Shown in pieces: positions 44,099 to 51,405 of a stretch of DNA of 64,000 nucleotides. The position numbers and the translations under genes are program-made. The first letter of the stretch is position 1. Every line of letters starts with the position of its first letter. The notes beneath the pieces were generated by a model. The model was given only the letters and a program-made list of their open reading frames with translations, ran no database searches and had not been told where the DNA came from. Source of the stretch: Labilithrix sp. (lineage in GTDB: Bacteria > Myxococcota > Polyangia > Polyangiales > Polyangiaceae); the NCBI GenBank assembly GCA_028287035.1, contig JAQBQL010000264.1:7891-71890 (forward strand), written 5' to 3'.

Positions 44099-44656
44099 TC
44101 AGCGCTCGCGCGGCGGCGGCGCGGAGAGCCTCATCATCGGCAGCGGGCGGAGCGGGTGACGGACGAGCCACGCGAGCCCTTCGCGCAGCAGCACGCCATG
44201 AAAGCCGGCGTACGGGAAGGTCGCGACGACCTCGCGCACGAAGGCCCTGGCGAGCGGGCCACGCAGGACCCCGCGCGAGAGATCGGCGAGGTCGGCCTGC
44301 CGGAAGTGCTCCACCGACGCGGGCCGCTCGCGGATGCGCGACAGGCGGTGGTGATTGTCGATGATCTCGTGGACCGCGTGCGGGTCGGCCGTCACCCCGG
44401 GATGCGCCGCCAGCCACGAGGAGGCACGGTCGATCGAGGGGGCCAGGTAATCGAACGTTCGATCGGACCATATCCCGATATCGTGGAATGCGCTCGCCAC
44501 CGCCAGCGTGTCGTCCGGGCGCGCACCGGACAGGCGGGACGCGAAGTTGAGCACGCGGTAGGCGTGGTTACCGTACGTGGCGCGATCCCGGCCGAGCGAC
44601 GCGCCCCACGTGTCGAGCATGTCCTCGACGATCGGATGACGGGTGACGAGCTCCAA
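44099..44656 (-). CDS. HD-domain protein at the end of the isoprenoid operon
   Basis: The protein has 185 residues and starts at TTG, three bases after the stop of the squalene/phytoene synthase gene, behind GAGGTGA. HD phosphohydrolase motifs are His31 in GNHAYRVLNF and His58-Asp59 in AFHDIGIW, with DNHHRLS further on. The family hydrolyses phosphate esters. Its tight placement after the isoprenoid genes suggests a function in that pathway, for example on a phosphorylated intermediate, but this is an inference. No signal peptide is seen. Confidence 0.75.
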   Translation of the reverse strand: MELVTRHPIVEDMLDTWGASLGRDRATYGNHAYRVLNFASRLSGARPDDTLAVASAFHDIGIWSDRTFDYLAPSIDRASSWLAAHPGVTADPHAVHEIIDNHHRLSRIRERPASVEHFRQADLADLSRGVLRGPLARAFVREVVATFPYAGFHGVLLREGLAWLVRHPLRPLPMMRLSAPPPRER

Positions 44657-44659
44657 TCG

Positions 44660-45562
44660 TCACCTCGCAGCGTGACCGCTGTCGTCGCCGTGCGCGAGCG
44701 TGTAGTACCGCTCGAACATCGCCGCCACGCGCGCCCGCGGCACCTTGGCGCCCGCACCCGACTCGCGGAGCGCCACGACCGTCTCCTCGGCGAGCTCGCA
44801 GGGCAGCGACGTGAAGGCGACGAACGACGCCGGGGCGCCGCCCTTCACGAGCGCCGCGATGTAGCGACGCGCGCCCTCGAGATCGCGCTGGGCCAGCGCG
44901 AGGAGCTCGTCGCGCGTGGCCCCCGCGGGGAGGAACGTTCGCCCCTCCGCCGCGTCGGCGCGCTCGTCCTTCAGGATGTTCACGAGCTGCAGGCCCTCGC
45001 CGAAGAGTCGCTCCTCGCGTTCGAGCTCCGGGCGAACCGCGGCGAGCCCGGGCGCATCGAGCACGAAGGTCGCGGTGAGCAGCTCGCCGACGATGCCCGC
45101 GACGATGTAGCAGTAGCGCTGCAGCTCCTCGATGGTCTGCAGCCCGCGCGCGCTTGCGTCGATCATGTCGCGCATGCCGAGCGTCGTGCGGCGGGCGTGG
45201 TCACGGAGGACCTCGGCGTGAGCGGGCGGCAGGCTCGCGACCTCCTGGAGGAGGTCGGGGAGATCGTCGAGGAGACGCGTGTATCCTGCATGCGTGGCGA
45301 CGCCCGCCGCGACCCACTCGTCGGCGAGCTCTCGCGCGCGCGCGAGGTCGGGCGCGCCCTCGAGGAGCGTCGCGAGCTCGCCGAGCGCGGTCTTGCGCGC
45401 ATGCGGGGTCCAGCTCGCCGCGTCCTCGAGGGTGTCGGCGCAGCGGAAGAGCAGGTACGCGAGGCCGACCGCGAGGCGAGTGCGGCCGGTGAGCAGCGGA
45501 ACGGCGAGCGCGAACGTGCGGCTCGTCTCCTGGAGATGGACGTCGAGGGTTTCGGGCTTCAT
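44660..45562 (-). CDS. Squalene/phytoene synthase-family prenyl synthase
   Basis: The protein has 300 residues. The two Asp-rich motifs that bind the diphosphates are intact: Asp43-x3-Asp47 (DTLED) and Asp199-x3-Asp203 (DERAD). The YCYIVAGIVGELLT helix lies between them. The enzyme condenses two prenyl diphosphates head to head. Squalene, for sterols or hopanoids, or phytoene, for carotenoids, are both possible, since the motifs do not separate them. It lies between the type 2 IPP isomerase gene and an HD-protein gene. Confidence 0.88.
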   Translation of the reverse strand: MKPETLDVHLQETSRTFALAVPLLTGRTRLAVGLAYLLFRCADTLEDAASWTPHARKTALGELATLLEGAPDLARARELADEWVAAGVATHAGYTRLLDDLPDLLQEVASLPPAHAEVLRDHARRTTLGMRDMIDASARGLQTIEELQRYCYIVAGIVGELLTATFVLDAPGLAAVRPELEREERLFGEGLQLVNILKDERADAAEGRTFLPAGATRDELLALAQRDLEGARRYIAALVKGGAPASFVAFTSLPCELAEETVVALRESGAGAKVPRARVAAMFERYYTLAHGDDSGHAAR

Positions 45563-45640
45563 GGCAAAGGGGCTCGCGCCGTCACCATAGACGTTCGCGA
45601 TGCCGCCCGGATGCCTCCGCGCCTGCGCGATCGAGAGTCG

Positions 45641-46711
45641 CTACGCGCGGCTGTCGTCGCTCGTGAAATCGTGGGCGCGGCGCAGCGCGCGCTGGCGGAG
45701 CTCGGCCACGTTCCTCGAGCCGGTCAGGAAGAGCGCCGTCGCGAGCTCCTCCTTGATCTTCTCGATGGCCTCGACGCCGGCCTCGATGGACTCCTCGACG
45801 GCCTTCAACATCGGCAGCGCGCACGACACCACGTCGGCGCCGAGCGCGAGCGCCTTGGCCGCTTCGATCCCGTTCCGCAGCCCGCCCGAGGCGACGAGCG
45901 CCATGCCCGGCGGCAGGGCGCGCCGGCAGGCGACGATGCTCTCCGCGGTCGGGATCCCCCAACGTGCGAACAGCTCGCCGGTGCTCCGTCCGATGGCGCC
46001 GGCGTCGGCGCGGCGGCTCTCGATCTTCGACCACGACGTGCCGCCCGCGCCGGCCGTCTCGACGCCGGCGATGGGGAGCGTCGCCAGCTTGCGCGCGGTG
46101 GTCTCGGAGATCCCGGACCCGACCTCCTTCACGAGCACCGGGACGCGGATCTGCGGCACCACCGACGCGATCTTCGCGAGGAGGCCCGAGAAGTCCGTGT
46201 CGCCCTCGGGCTGGATGGCCTCCTGGAGAGGATTCAGGTGGAGGTTCATCGCGTCGCAGGCGGTCATCGTGGCGATCGCGTCGATGTCGGAGGCGCCCAC
46301 GCCGTAATTCAGCTGAACGGCGCCGATGTTGCCGATGAGCAGCGGCAGCTCGGGAGCGACCTCCTTCATGGCATACGACGCGCGCGCCGAGGGGTCCTCG
46401 AGGAGGCGGCGCTGCGAGCCGAGCGCGAGCCCCACCCCGCAGCGCGTCGCCGCGATGGCGAGGCGCCGGTTGATCTCGGCGGCGCGCGCGGTGCCGCCCG
46501 TCATGGCTCCGATCACGAACGGCGCGGCGAGGCGCTTCCCGAGGAAGGTCGTCTCGAGCGACACGTCACGCCTCGCGATCTCGGGGAGCGCATCGTGATC
46601 GAAGCGATAGGAACCGAAGCCGTTCCCGTCACCGGAGCGATATTCGACCTCGTCCTCGAGGCAGATCCGGATGTGCGCGTCCTTGCGCCCGGCTGTGGGA
46701 AGGTCACTCAT
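45641..46711 (-). CDS. fni: Type 2 isopentenyl-diphosphate isomerase
   Basis: The product has 356 residues from the ATG at 46711. It is FMN-dependent and interconverts IPP and DMAPP. Motifs are GRKDAHI near the start, FVIGAMTGGT, ALGSQRR, NIGAVQLNYG, HLNPLQEA with the Gln, GVETAGAGGTSW and ASGGLRNG. The order fits Fni/IDI-2. It is typically found in bacteria using the mevalonate pathway. It heads the operon, with 78 bases before the squalene/phytoene synthase start. Confidence 0.93.
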   Translation of the reverse strand: MSDLPTAGRKDAHIRICLEDEVEYRSGDGNGFGSYRFDHDALPEIARRDVSLETTFLGKRLAAPFVIGAMTGGTARAAEINRRLAIAATRCGVGLALGSQRRLLEDPSARASYAMKEVAPELPLLIGNIGAVQLNYGVGASDIDAIATMTACDAMNLHLNPLQEAIQPEGDTDFSGLLAKIASVVPQIRVPVLVKEVGSGISETTARKLATLPIAGVETAGAGGTSWSKIESRRADAGAIGRSTGELFARWGIPTAESIVACRRALPPGMALVASGGLRNGIEAAKALALGADVVSCALPMLKAVEESIEAGVEAIEKIKEELATALFLTGSRNVAELRQRALRRAHDFTSDDSRA

Positions 46712-46820
46712 GGCGCTCCGCGAAGGACCTCCTGGCACAACCCGGGCGCGGTTGCCAGCGACCTTTGCCGCTCGAGGAGGTCCGGCAGCGCCGGGCCCTC
46801 GGGTCGGTTAGGCTCGGGCC

Positions 46821-47609
46821 GTGCGCACCGTCCAGGCCGTCCGTTACGTCCTGCCCTTCAAGCAGGGCGGCTCCGTTCCGGCGCTCGTCGAGGCGGACGA
46901 CCTCGGGATGTACGTCGTGAAGCTGCGCGGGGCGGCGCAGGGCGCGAAGGCGCTCGTCGCGGAGCTGCTCGGCGGCGAGATCGGCCGCGCCCTCGGGCTG
47001 CCGGTCCCGGAGATCGTGCTGGTCGAGCTCGATGCCCGGCTCTCCGACAGCGAGCCCGACCCCGAGATCGCGGTGCCGCTCGAGCGCAGCGCCGGCCTCA
47101 ATCTCGGGCTCGACTACCTGCCCGGGAGCATCACGTTCGACCCGGCGGCGCGCGGCAAGAAGGTGGATCCGCGGGCCGCCTCGCTCACCGTGCTCTTCGA
47201 CGCGTTCATCACCAACGTGGACCGCACGCCGCGCAACGCGAACCTCCTTCGCTGGCACGAGCGGCTCTGGCTCATCGACCACGGCGCGTCCCTCTTCTTC
47301 CACCACGGCTGGTCGCCGGCCGCCCCGCTCGACGGCGCGGACGATCCGTTCGCGCACGTGACGAGCCACGTTCTCCTTCCCTGGGCCTCGGACCTCGAAG
47401 GCGCCGCGGCCACGCTGCGACGCGTGCTCGAAACGCCGCTCTTCCAGCGCATCGCCGCCGAGGTGCCGGACGGCTGGCTCTCACCGGAAGATGGCTTCGC
47501 GAGCCTCGACGAGCACCGCGCCGCGTACGTGTCCTGGCTGGAGGCGCGGACCCGCGCGCTCCCACTCATCCTCGAGGAGGCCACGCGTGCCCGCGCTCGT
47601 CACGTTTGA
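46821..47609 (+). CDS. HipA-like kinase (HipA_2 family)
   Basis: The product has 262 residues from the GTG at 46821. The HipA-like fold is seen in YVVKLRGAAQGAKALVAELL (ATP-binding Lys), DAFITNVDRTPRNANLL (catalytic Asp and Asn) and LWLIDHGASLFFH (metal-binding Asp). It is shorter than E. coli HipA and lacks the HipB antitoxin partner. It overlaps the downstream DUF3037 gene by 23 bases. The two are found together elsewhere as I recall, so they probably act as a pair. Whether it is a toxin, or a housekeeping kinase of unknown target, is open. Confidence 0.85.
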   Translation: MRTVQAVRYVLPFKQGGSVPALVEADDLGMYVVKLRGAAQGAKALVAELLGGEIGRALGLPVPEIVLVELDARLSDSEPDPEIAVPLERSAGLNLGLDYLPGSITFDPAARGKKVDPRAASLTVLFDAFITNVDRTPRNANLLRWHERLWLIDHGASLFFHHGWSPAAPLDGADDPFAHVTSHVLLPWASDLEGAAATLRRVLETPLFQRIAAEVPDGWLSPEDGFASLDEHRAAYVSWLEARTRALPLILEEATRARARHV

Positions 47610-47988
47610 CTACGCGATCGTCCGCGTGGTCCCGCGCGTCGAGCGCGAGGAGTTCGTGAACGTCGGCGTGCTCCTCTTCTGCCCGGAGCACGCGACGCTC
47701 GCTGCCCGCATCGAGCTCGACGAAGCGCGGGTGCGCGCGCTCTTCGCGGACGTCGACCTCGAGCTGGTCGGCGAGCATCTCGAAGCCTTCGATCGGATCT
47801 GCCGAGGCGGCCCCGAGGGCGGGCCGATCGGCGAGCTTCCGCAGCGGGAACGGTGGCACTGGCTCGTCAACACGCGGAGCGACATGCTCCAGACCTCCGC
47901 CCCGCACGTCGGGCTGTGCGAGGCTCCTGCGCCCGCCATCGAGCGCCTGCTCGACGTCCACGTGCGGACCGCCCGGCGACCCGCCTGA
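47587..47988 (+). CDS. DUF3037 family protein, partner of the HipA-like kinase
   Basis: The product has 133 residues from the GTG at 47587, inside the end of the HipA-like gene. It opens with the diagnostic FDYAIVRVVPRVEREEFVNVGVLLFCP and continues with RWHWLVNTRSDMLQTSAPHVGLC, each cited as a recognition block. It is a small alpha/beta protein of unknown function. Translation is likely coupled to the kinase. Confidence 0.85.
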   Translation: MPALVTFDYAIVRVVPRVEREEFVNVGVLLFCPEHATLAARIELDEARVRALFADVDLELVGEHLEAFDRICRGGPEGGPIGELPQRERWHWLVNTRSDMLQTSAPHVGLCEAPAPAIERLLDVHVRTARRPA

Positions 47989-48005
47989 GAAGACCGTCGA
48001 CCCGC

Positions 48006-48602
48006 TCAGCGGCGAGGAGCGCGCGGGCTGTGCGGCCCGTCAGTGAGGCTCTGGCGCTCGCGCGGCTGCGGGTCGCGCGGATCGCCGAGCAGCGGCGCCA
48101 GACGCGCGAGGAGCTCGATCTCCCCGGCGTTGATGGCGATCCCCTTCTCGACGAGGCGCTGGCGCGTCGTCTCGGAGGTCGACGGGTCGGGCGGCGGCGG
48201 AGGCGCTTCACGCCTCGAGGCGACGAGCTCCCCGAGCACCAGGACGAGCGCATCGTTGTCGAACGGCTTCGTCACGTGGACGACGAACCCCGCGTCGGCC
48301 GACCGAGCGCGGTCCCGCTCGGAGGCATGGCCGGTCACGGCGAGCGCCGGGGTTGCCGCATAGGCGCCGATCGCGCGAAGGGCGGCGAGCAGCTCGTAGC
48401 CGTCCATGTCCGGCAGGGTGATGTCCAGCAGGACGAGGTCAGCCGCGAAGGAGGTGGCGAGGTCGAGAACCTCGGCCGCGGTATTTCCCGTCCGCACGTC
48501 GGCCCCAGCGCTCTCGAGGACCATCGCGAGGAGGTCCGCGCTGTCGACGTGGTCGTCGGCGACCACGATCGCGGCGCCTTGCAGCGTGCTCTTCCGGGCC
48601 AT
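48006..48602 (-). CDS. Response regulator with short C-terminal extension
   Basis: The protein has 198 residues. The receiver domain (10-128) has Asp16-Asp17, phospho-acceptor Asp60 in LLDITLPDMDG, Thr in AVTGHA and Lys in TKPFD. The 70-residue extension has a Pro-rich linker and a short helix (RQRLVEKGIAINAGEIELLARLAPLL) but no DNA-binding motif. No sensor kinase is adjacent. Its stop converges on the DUF3037 gene, 17 bases away. Confidence 0.88.
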   Translation of the reverse strand: MARKSTLQGAAIVVADDHVDSADLLAMVLESAGADVRTGNTAAEVLDLATSFAADLVLLDITLPDMDGYELLAALRAIGAYAATPALAVTGHASERDRARSADAGFVVHVTKPFDNDALVLVLGELVASRREAPPPPPDPSTSETTRQRLVEKGIAINAGEIELLARLAPLLGDPRDPQPRERQSLTDGPHSPRAPRR

Positions 48603-48700
48603 GGCCGGTCTCCAGTAGCCGTTGTCGAGCCTCGTCGCCAGCTCTTCCTCACCACCTAACCCTTGACGGCCCGGGAGCGCGGCGTAGATCGTCTGACCAC

Positions 48701-49624
48701 ATGGCCCTCTCCGATCAGCAGCGGCAGCATTTCGACGACCTCGTGAAGAAGCACAAGGTGGTGCTGTTCATGAAGGGGAACAAGCACTTCCCCCAGTGCG
48801 GGTTCTCCGCCCAGGTCATCGGCATCCTGAAGGAGACCGGGGTGCCCTTCGAGACCGTGAACGTCCTTTCCGACCCGACGGTGCGCGACGGCATCAAGGA
48901 ATATTCGAGCTGGCCGACCATCCCCCAGCTCTACGTGGACGGCGAGTTCCTCGGCGGCTGCGACATCGTGAAGGAGATGTTCGCCGCCGGCGATCTCCAG
49001 AAGAAGCTCGGCGTCGTGGAGAAGCCGGTCGCCCCGCCGAAGATCACGCTGGACGACGGAGCGGCGAAGGCCGTGAAGGATGCGGACGAGGGCAACGGCG
49101 AGCACCTCCGCCTCGAGATCAGCGACAGCTTCCAGTACGAGCTCTACTTCGGTCCAAAGCAGGCCGGCGACATCGAGGTCGTCTCGAACGGCGTCACCGT
49201 CCTCTTCGACAAGGCGAGCGCCAAGCGCGCCGACGGCCTGAAGGTGCAGTGGGTCCCCACCGGGGACGGCGGCGCGTTCAAGATCGAGAACCCGAACGAG
49301 CCCGCGCGCGTGAAGGTCCTGAGCGCCCCCGAGCTCAAGGCGTGGATGGACGAGGGCAAGACGTTCGAGCTCTTCGACGTGCGCACCGAGGAAGAGCGCG
49401 CGACCGCCAAGATCCCGGGCTCCCGGATCCTGGACGATGCGGGCGAGAAGGCGCTCCTCGGCCTCGCCAAGGACACCCCCATCGTCTTCGGCTGCCACCA
49501 CGGCATGCGGAGCCGCACCGCCGCCGAGAAGTTCCTGCGCCAGGGGTTCACGAACCTCTACAACCTCGAGGGCGGCATCGACGCGTGGTCCCAGAAGGTC
49601 GATCCGAGCGTCGCCCGGTACTAA
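48701..49624 (+). CDS. Three-domain fusion: CGFS monothiol glutaredoxin - A-type-like Fe-S domain - rhodanese
   Basis: The protein has 307 residues. Residues 1-105 form a Grx4-type glutaredoxin with C33-G-F-S36, WPTIPQLYVDGEFLGG and GCDIVKEM. Residues about 110-205 look like the HesB/IscA (A-type carrier) fold but contain no cysteine, so the metal-binding triad is lost. Residues about 208-307 form a rhodanese domain ending in the catalytic loop FGCHHGMRS with Cys in C-H-H-G-M-R. CGFS glutaredoxins carry [2Fe-2S] clusters and pair with BolA proteins. A BolA gene begins 14 bases downstream. The rhodanese could supply or relay sulfur. Confidence 0.92.
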   Translation: MALSDQQRQHFDDLVKKHKVVLFMKGNKHFPQCGFSAQVIGILKETGVPFETVNVLSDPTVRDGIKEYSSWPTIPQLYVDGEFLGGCDIVKEMFAAGDLQKKLGVVEKPVAPPKITLDDGAAKAVKDADEGNGEHLRLEISDSFQYELYFGPKQAGDIEVVSNGVTVLFDKASAKRADGLKVQWVPTGDGGAFKIENPNEPARVKVLSAPELKAWMDEGKTFELFDVRTEEERATAKIPGSRILDDAGEKALLGLAKDTPIVFGCHHGMRSRTAAEKFLRQGFTNLYNLEGGIDAWSQKVDPSVARY

Positions 49625-49638
49625 GCTAGGCTGCGCGC

Positions 49639-49875
49639 ATGGCAATCGAAGACACGATGAAGGCGGCGATCCTGGAGAAGATCCCGGGCGCCGCGGTGGA
49701 CGTCGGCGCGGGCTCGGGCGGCGGTCACTTCACGGTGCAGGTCGTCTCGCCGGTGTTCGAGGGCAAGAGCCTGCTCGAGAGCCAGCGCCTCGTGCTCGGC
49801 GCGATCGCCCACCTGATGAAGGGGGACGGCGCACCCGTCCACGCGATCGACAGCCTGAAGACCCGCACGTCCTGA
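49639..49875 (+). CDS. BolA-family protein
   Basis: The product has 78 residues, with the BolA core MKAAILEKIPGAAVDVGAGSGGGHFTVQVVSPVFEGKSLLESQRLVLGAIAHLM (only parts quoted as signature: GGHFTVQVVS, LLESQR). The invariant His follows Gly-Gly-Gly, and a second His lies in PVHAID. BolA proteins bind a [2Fe-2S] cluster together with monothiol glutaredoxin and take part in iron sensing or cluster transfer. The gene is 14 bases after the glutaredoxin fusion, a common Grx-BolA operon arrangement. Confidence 0.92.
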   Translation: MAIEDTMKAAILEKIPGAAVDVGAGSGGGHFTVQVVSPVFEGKSLLESQRLVLGAIAHLMKGDGAPVHAIDSLKTRTS

Positions 49876-49893
49876 AGACCCTCAGGTCCTGAG

Positions 49894-50658
49894 TCACAGC
49901 GTGTTGCCGCTGCCGCCGCGCGGGCCCCTGGTCCCCGACGGCGGCTGCATCACGGGCTTCCCCATGCGGACCGGGTGCTTCGGCGGCGGCGTCAAGCGGC
50001 CGATGGGTATGGCGGTCGCGTCCGTGGGGACCGGCGCTGCTGTCGAGGGGAGCGCCGGCTCGCCCATCACCGGCGGCACCGTGATCGTGGTCACGTCCCG
50101 CGCCACGTCGGGCGCCTCGTCGTGGATGGCGCCTAGGGTGGCCTGCTGCCGGTTCGTGTAGAGCAGCGCCGCCGCCGCCATCGCCCCTGCGCCCGCCACC
50201 GCCATCGCGAGGCTCTTGCGCTGCTTCTTCTTCACGCCGACCGCGCAGTCCTGGGTCATCACCGTGCCGTCCGCGCGCTGGTAGAACCGCACGCAGAGGT
50301 CGTTCCCGAGTCGCTCCGCGAGCAGCTGCTCCGCCTCGTGCGCGAGCATCGCGGACAGGTTGAACACGTTCTTCTGGCAGCCGCCGCAGAAGCGCACGCG
50401 CTCGTCGCCGACCATGTCCTGCCACGTCATCGTGCACGGGCTCGCGATCTTGACCTGATCGAGCATCGGCAGCGGGCGCCGCGCCGGGCGGTGCGCGGCG
50501 AGGCTGGCATCGACGGCCGCGAGCTCGTGGGCGAGCTGCATCTCGCGCGCCCGCGTCGCCTCGAGGCCCTGCGTCATGGCGGAGATCCGGGAGAGCTCCG
50601 CGGTGAGCTGGGCGCGCCGCGCCGCGAGGGCCTCCTGCTCCGGGACGGGCCGGCTCAC
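49894..50658 (-). CDS. Membrane protein with conserved Cys motif, second copy of a tandem pair
   Basis: The product has 254 residues from the GTG at 50658, which overlaps the TGA of the upstream paralogue (GTGA). N-terminal coiled coil (about 5-60), then a Cys domain (SPCTMTW, RFCGGCQKNVFNLSAM, DLCVRFYQRADGTV, TQDCAVGVK), one transmembrane helix near residue 165-185, and a Pro-rich exported tail. The five cysteines of the domain are shared with the paralogue. The pattern with two close cysteines resembles a small metal- or haem-binding module. The family is frequent in myxobacteria as far as I recall. The function is unknown. Confidence 0.75.
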   Translation of the reverse strand: MSRPVPEQEALAARRAQLTAELSRISAMTQGLEATRAREMQLAHELAAVDASLAAHRPARRPLPMLDQVKIASPCTMTWQDMVGDERVRFCGGCQKNVFNLSAMLAHEAEQLLAERLGNDLCVRFYQRADGTVMTQDCAVGVKKKQRKSLAMAVAGAGAMAAAALLYTNRQQATLGAIHDEAPDVARDVTTITVPPVMGEPALPSTAAPVPTDATAIPIGRLTPPPKHPVRMGKPVMQPPSGTRGPRGGSGNTL

Positions 50659-51350
50659 TTCGCCACCTTCGCCGGCTTGTGCTTCTGCGGAACCGGCGGA
50701 GGAGGGAGGACCGGGGCCACGGTGCCCATCGTCATCGGGACGACCTCCTGCAGGGGCGGCGTGATGACGGGCGGATCGATAGGCGGCTCGTAGGCGACCG
50801 CTCCGGTCATGGGCTGCAGCGTTCCCTGGGCCCGCGTCCCGAACATCGCGGCGGCCGAGGCCGCCACCAGGGCGCCCGCGCCGGCGACCGCGAAGGCGAG
50901 CCTCTTGCGCTGCTTCGACTTCACGCCGACCGGGCAGTCCTGCGTAAGCACCGTACCGTCGGCCCGCTGGTAGAACCGGACGCAGAGGTCGCCGCCGGCG
51001 TGGGACTGGAGCAGCGCCTCGGCCTCGTCGCGCGCCATGGCCGAAAGGTTGAAGACGTTCTTCTCGCACGAGAGGCAGAAGCGCACGCGCTCGTTGCCCA
51101 TCATCTCGTTCCAGTCGGCCTTGCACGGCGAGGCGACCTTCACCTCCTCGAGCAGCGGGAGCCCGCGCCGGGAGGACGCCCCCGCGTGGAGGCGCTGGTC
51201 GACGTCCGCGAGCTCACGCGCCAGCTCCGCCTGCCGGGCGCGGAGCTGATCGAGGCCGAACGTCTCGCCGCGAAGCCGGGCGAGCTCGCCTTCGAGGGAG
51301 GTCTTGCGTTCGCGAAGGGCGTCGGTCTCGCTGCGGTAGGGCGTCGGCAC
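50655..51350 (-). CDS. Membrane protein with conserved Cys motif, first copy of a tandem pair
   Basis: The product has 231 residues from the GTG at 51350. N-terminal coiled coil (10-60), Cys domain (ASPCKADW, RFCLSCEKNVFNLSAM, DLCVRFYQRADGTV, TQDCPVGVK), basic residues, one transmembrane helix near 165-190, and a Pro-rich tail ending KPAKVAK. It is a close paralogue of the next gene and overlaps it by four bases, so the pair is a tandem duplication under translational coupling. The N-terminal part is probably cytosolic. Confidence 0.75.
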   Translation of the reverse strand: MPTPYRSETDALRERKTSLEGELARLRGETFGLDQLRARQAELARELADVDQRLHAGASSRRGLPLLEEVKVASPCKADWNEMMGNERVRFCLSCEKNVFNLSAMARDEAEALLQSHAGGDLCVRFYQRADGTVLTQDCPVGVKSKQRKRLAFAVAGAGALVAASAAAMFGTRAQGTLQPMTGAVAYEPPIDPPVITPPLQEVVPMTMGTVAPVLPPPPVPQKHKPAKVAK

Positions 51351-51405
51351 GGGCGGCTACAACGGACCGCTCGCGCCTTCGATCTACGCGGGGCGAAAGT
51401 TCCGA

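Noticed and set aside
44027..47659. 1210-codon plus-strand frame spanning the isoprenoid operon
   Set aside because: Antisense to three recognisable genes and with no ribosome-binding site or domain.
48663..48690. TTGACG-N16-TAGATC as promoter of the glutaredoxin fusion
   Set aside because: The -10 match is weak and would place transcription start almost at the ATG, so it is too uncertain to annotate.
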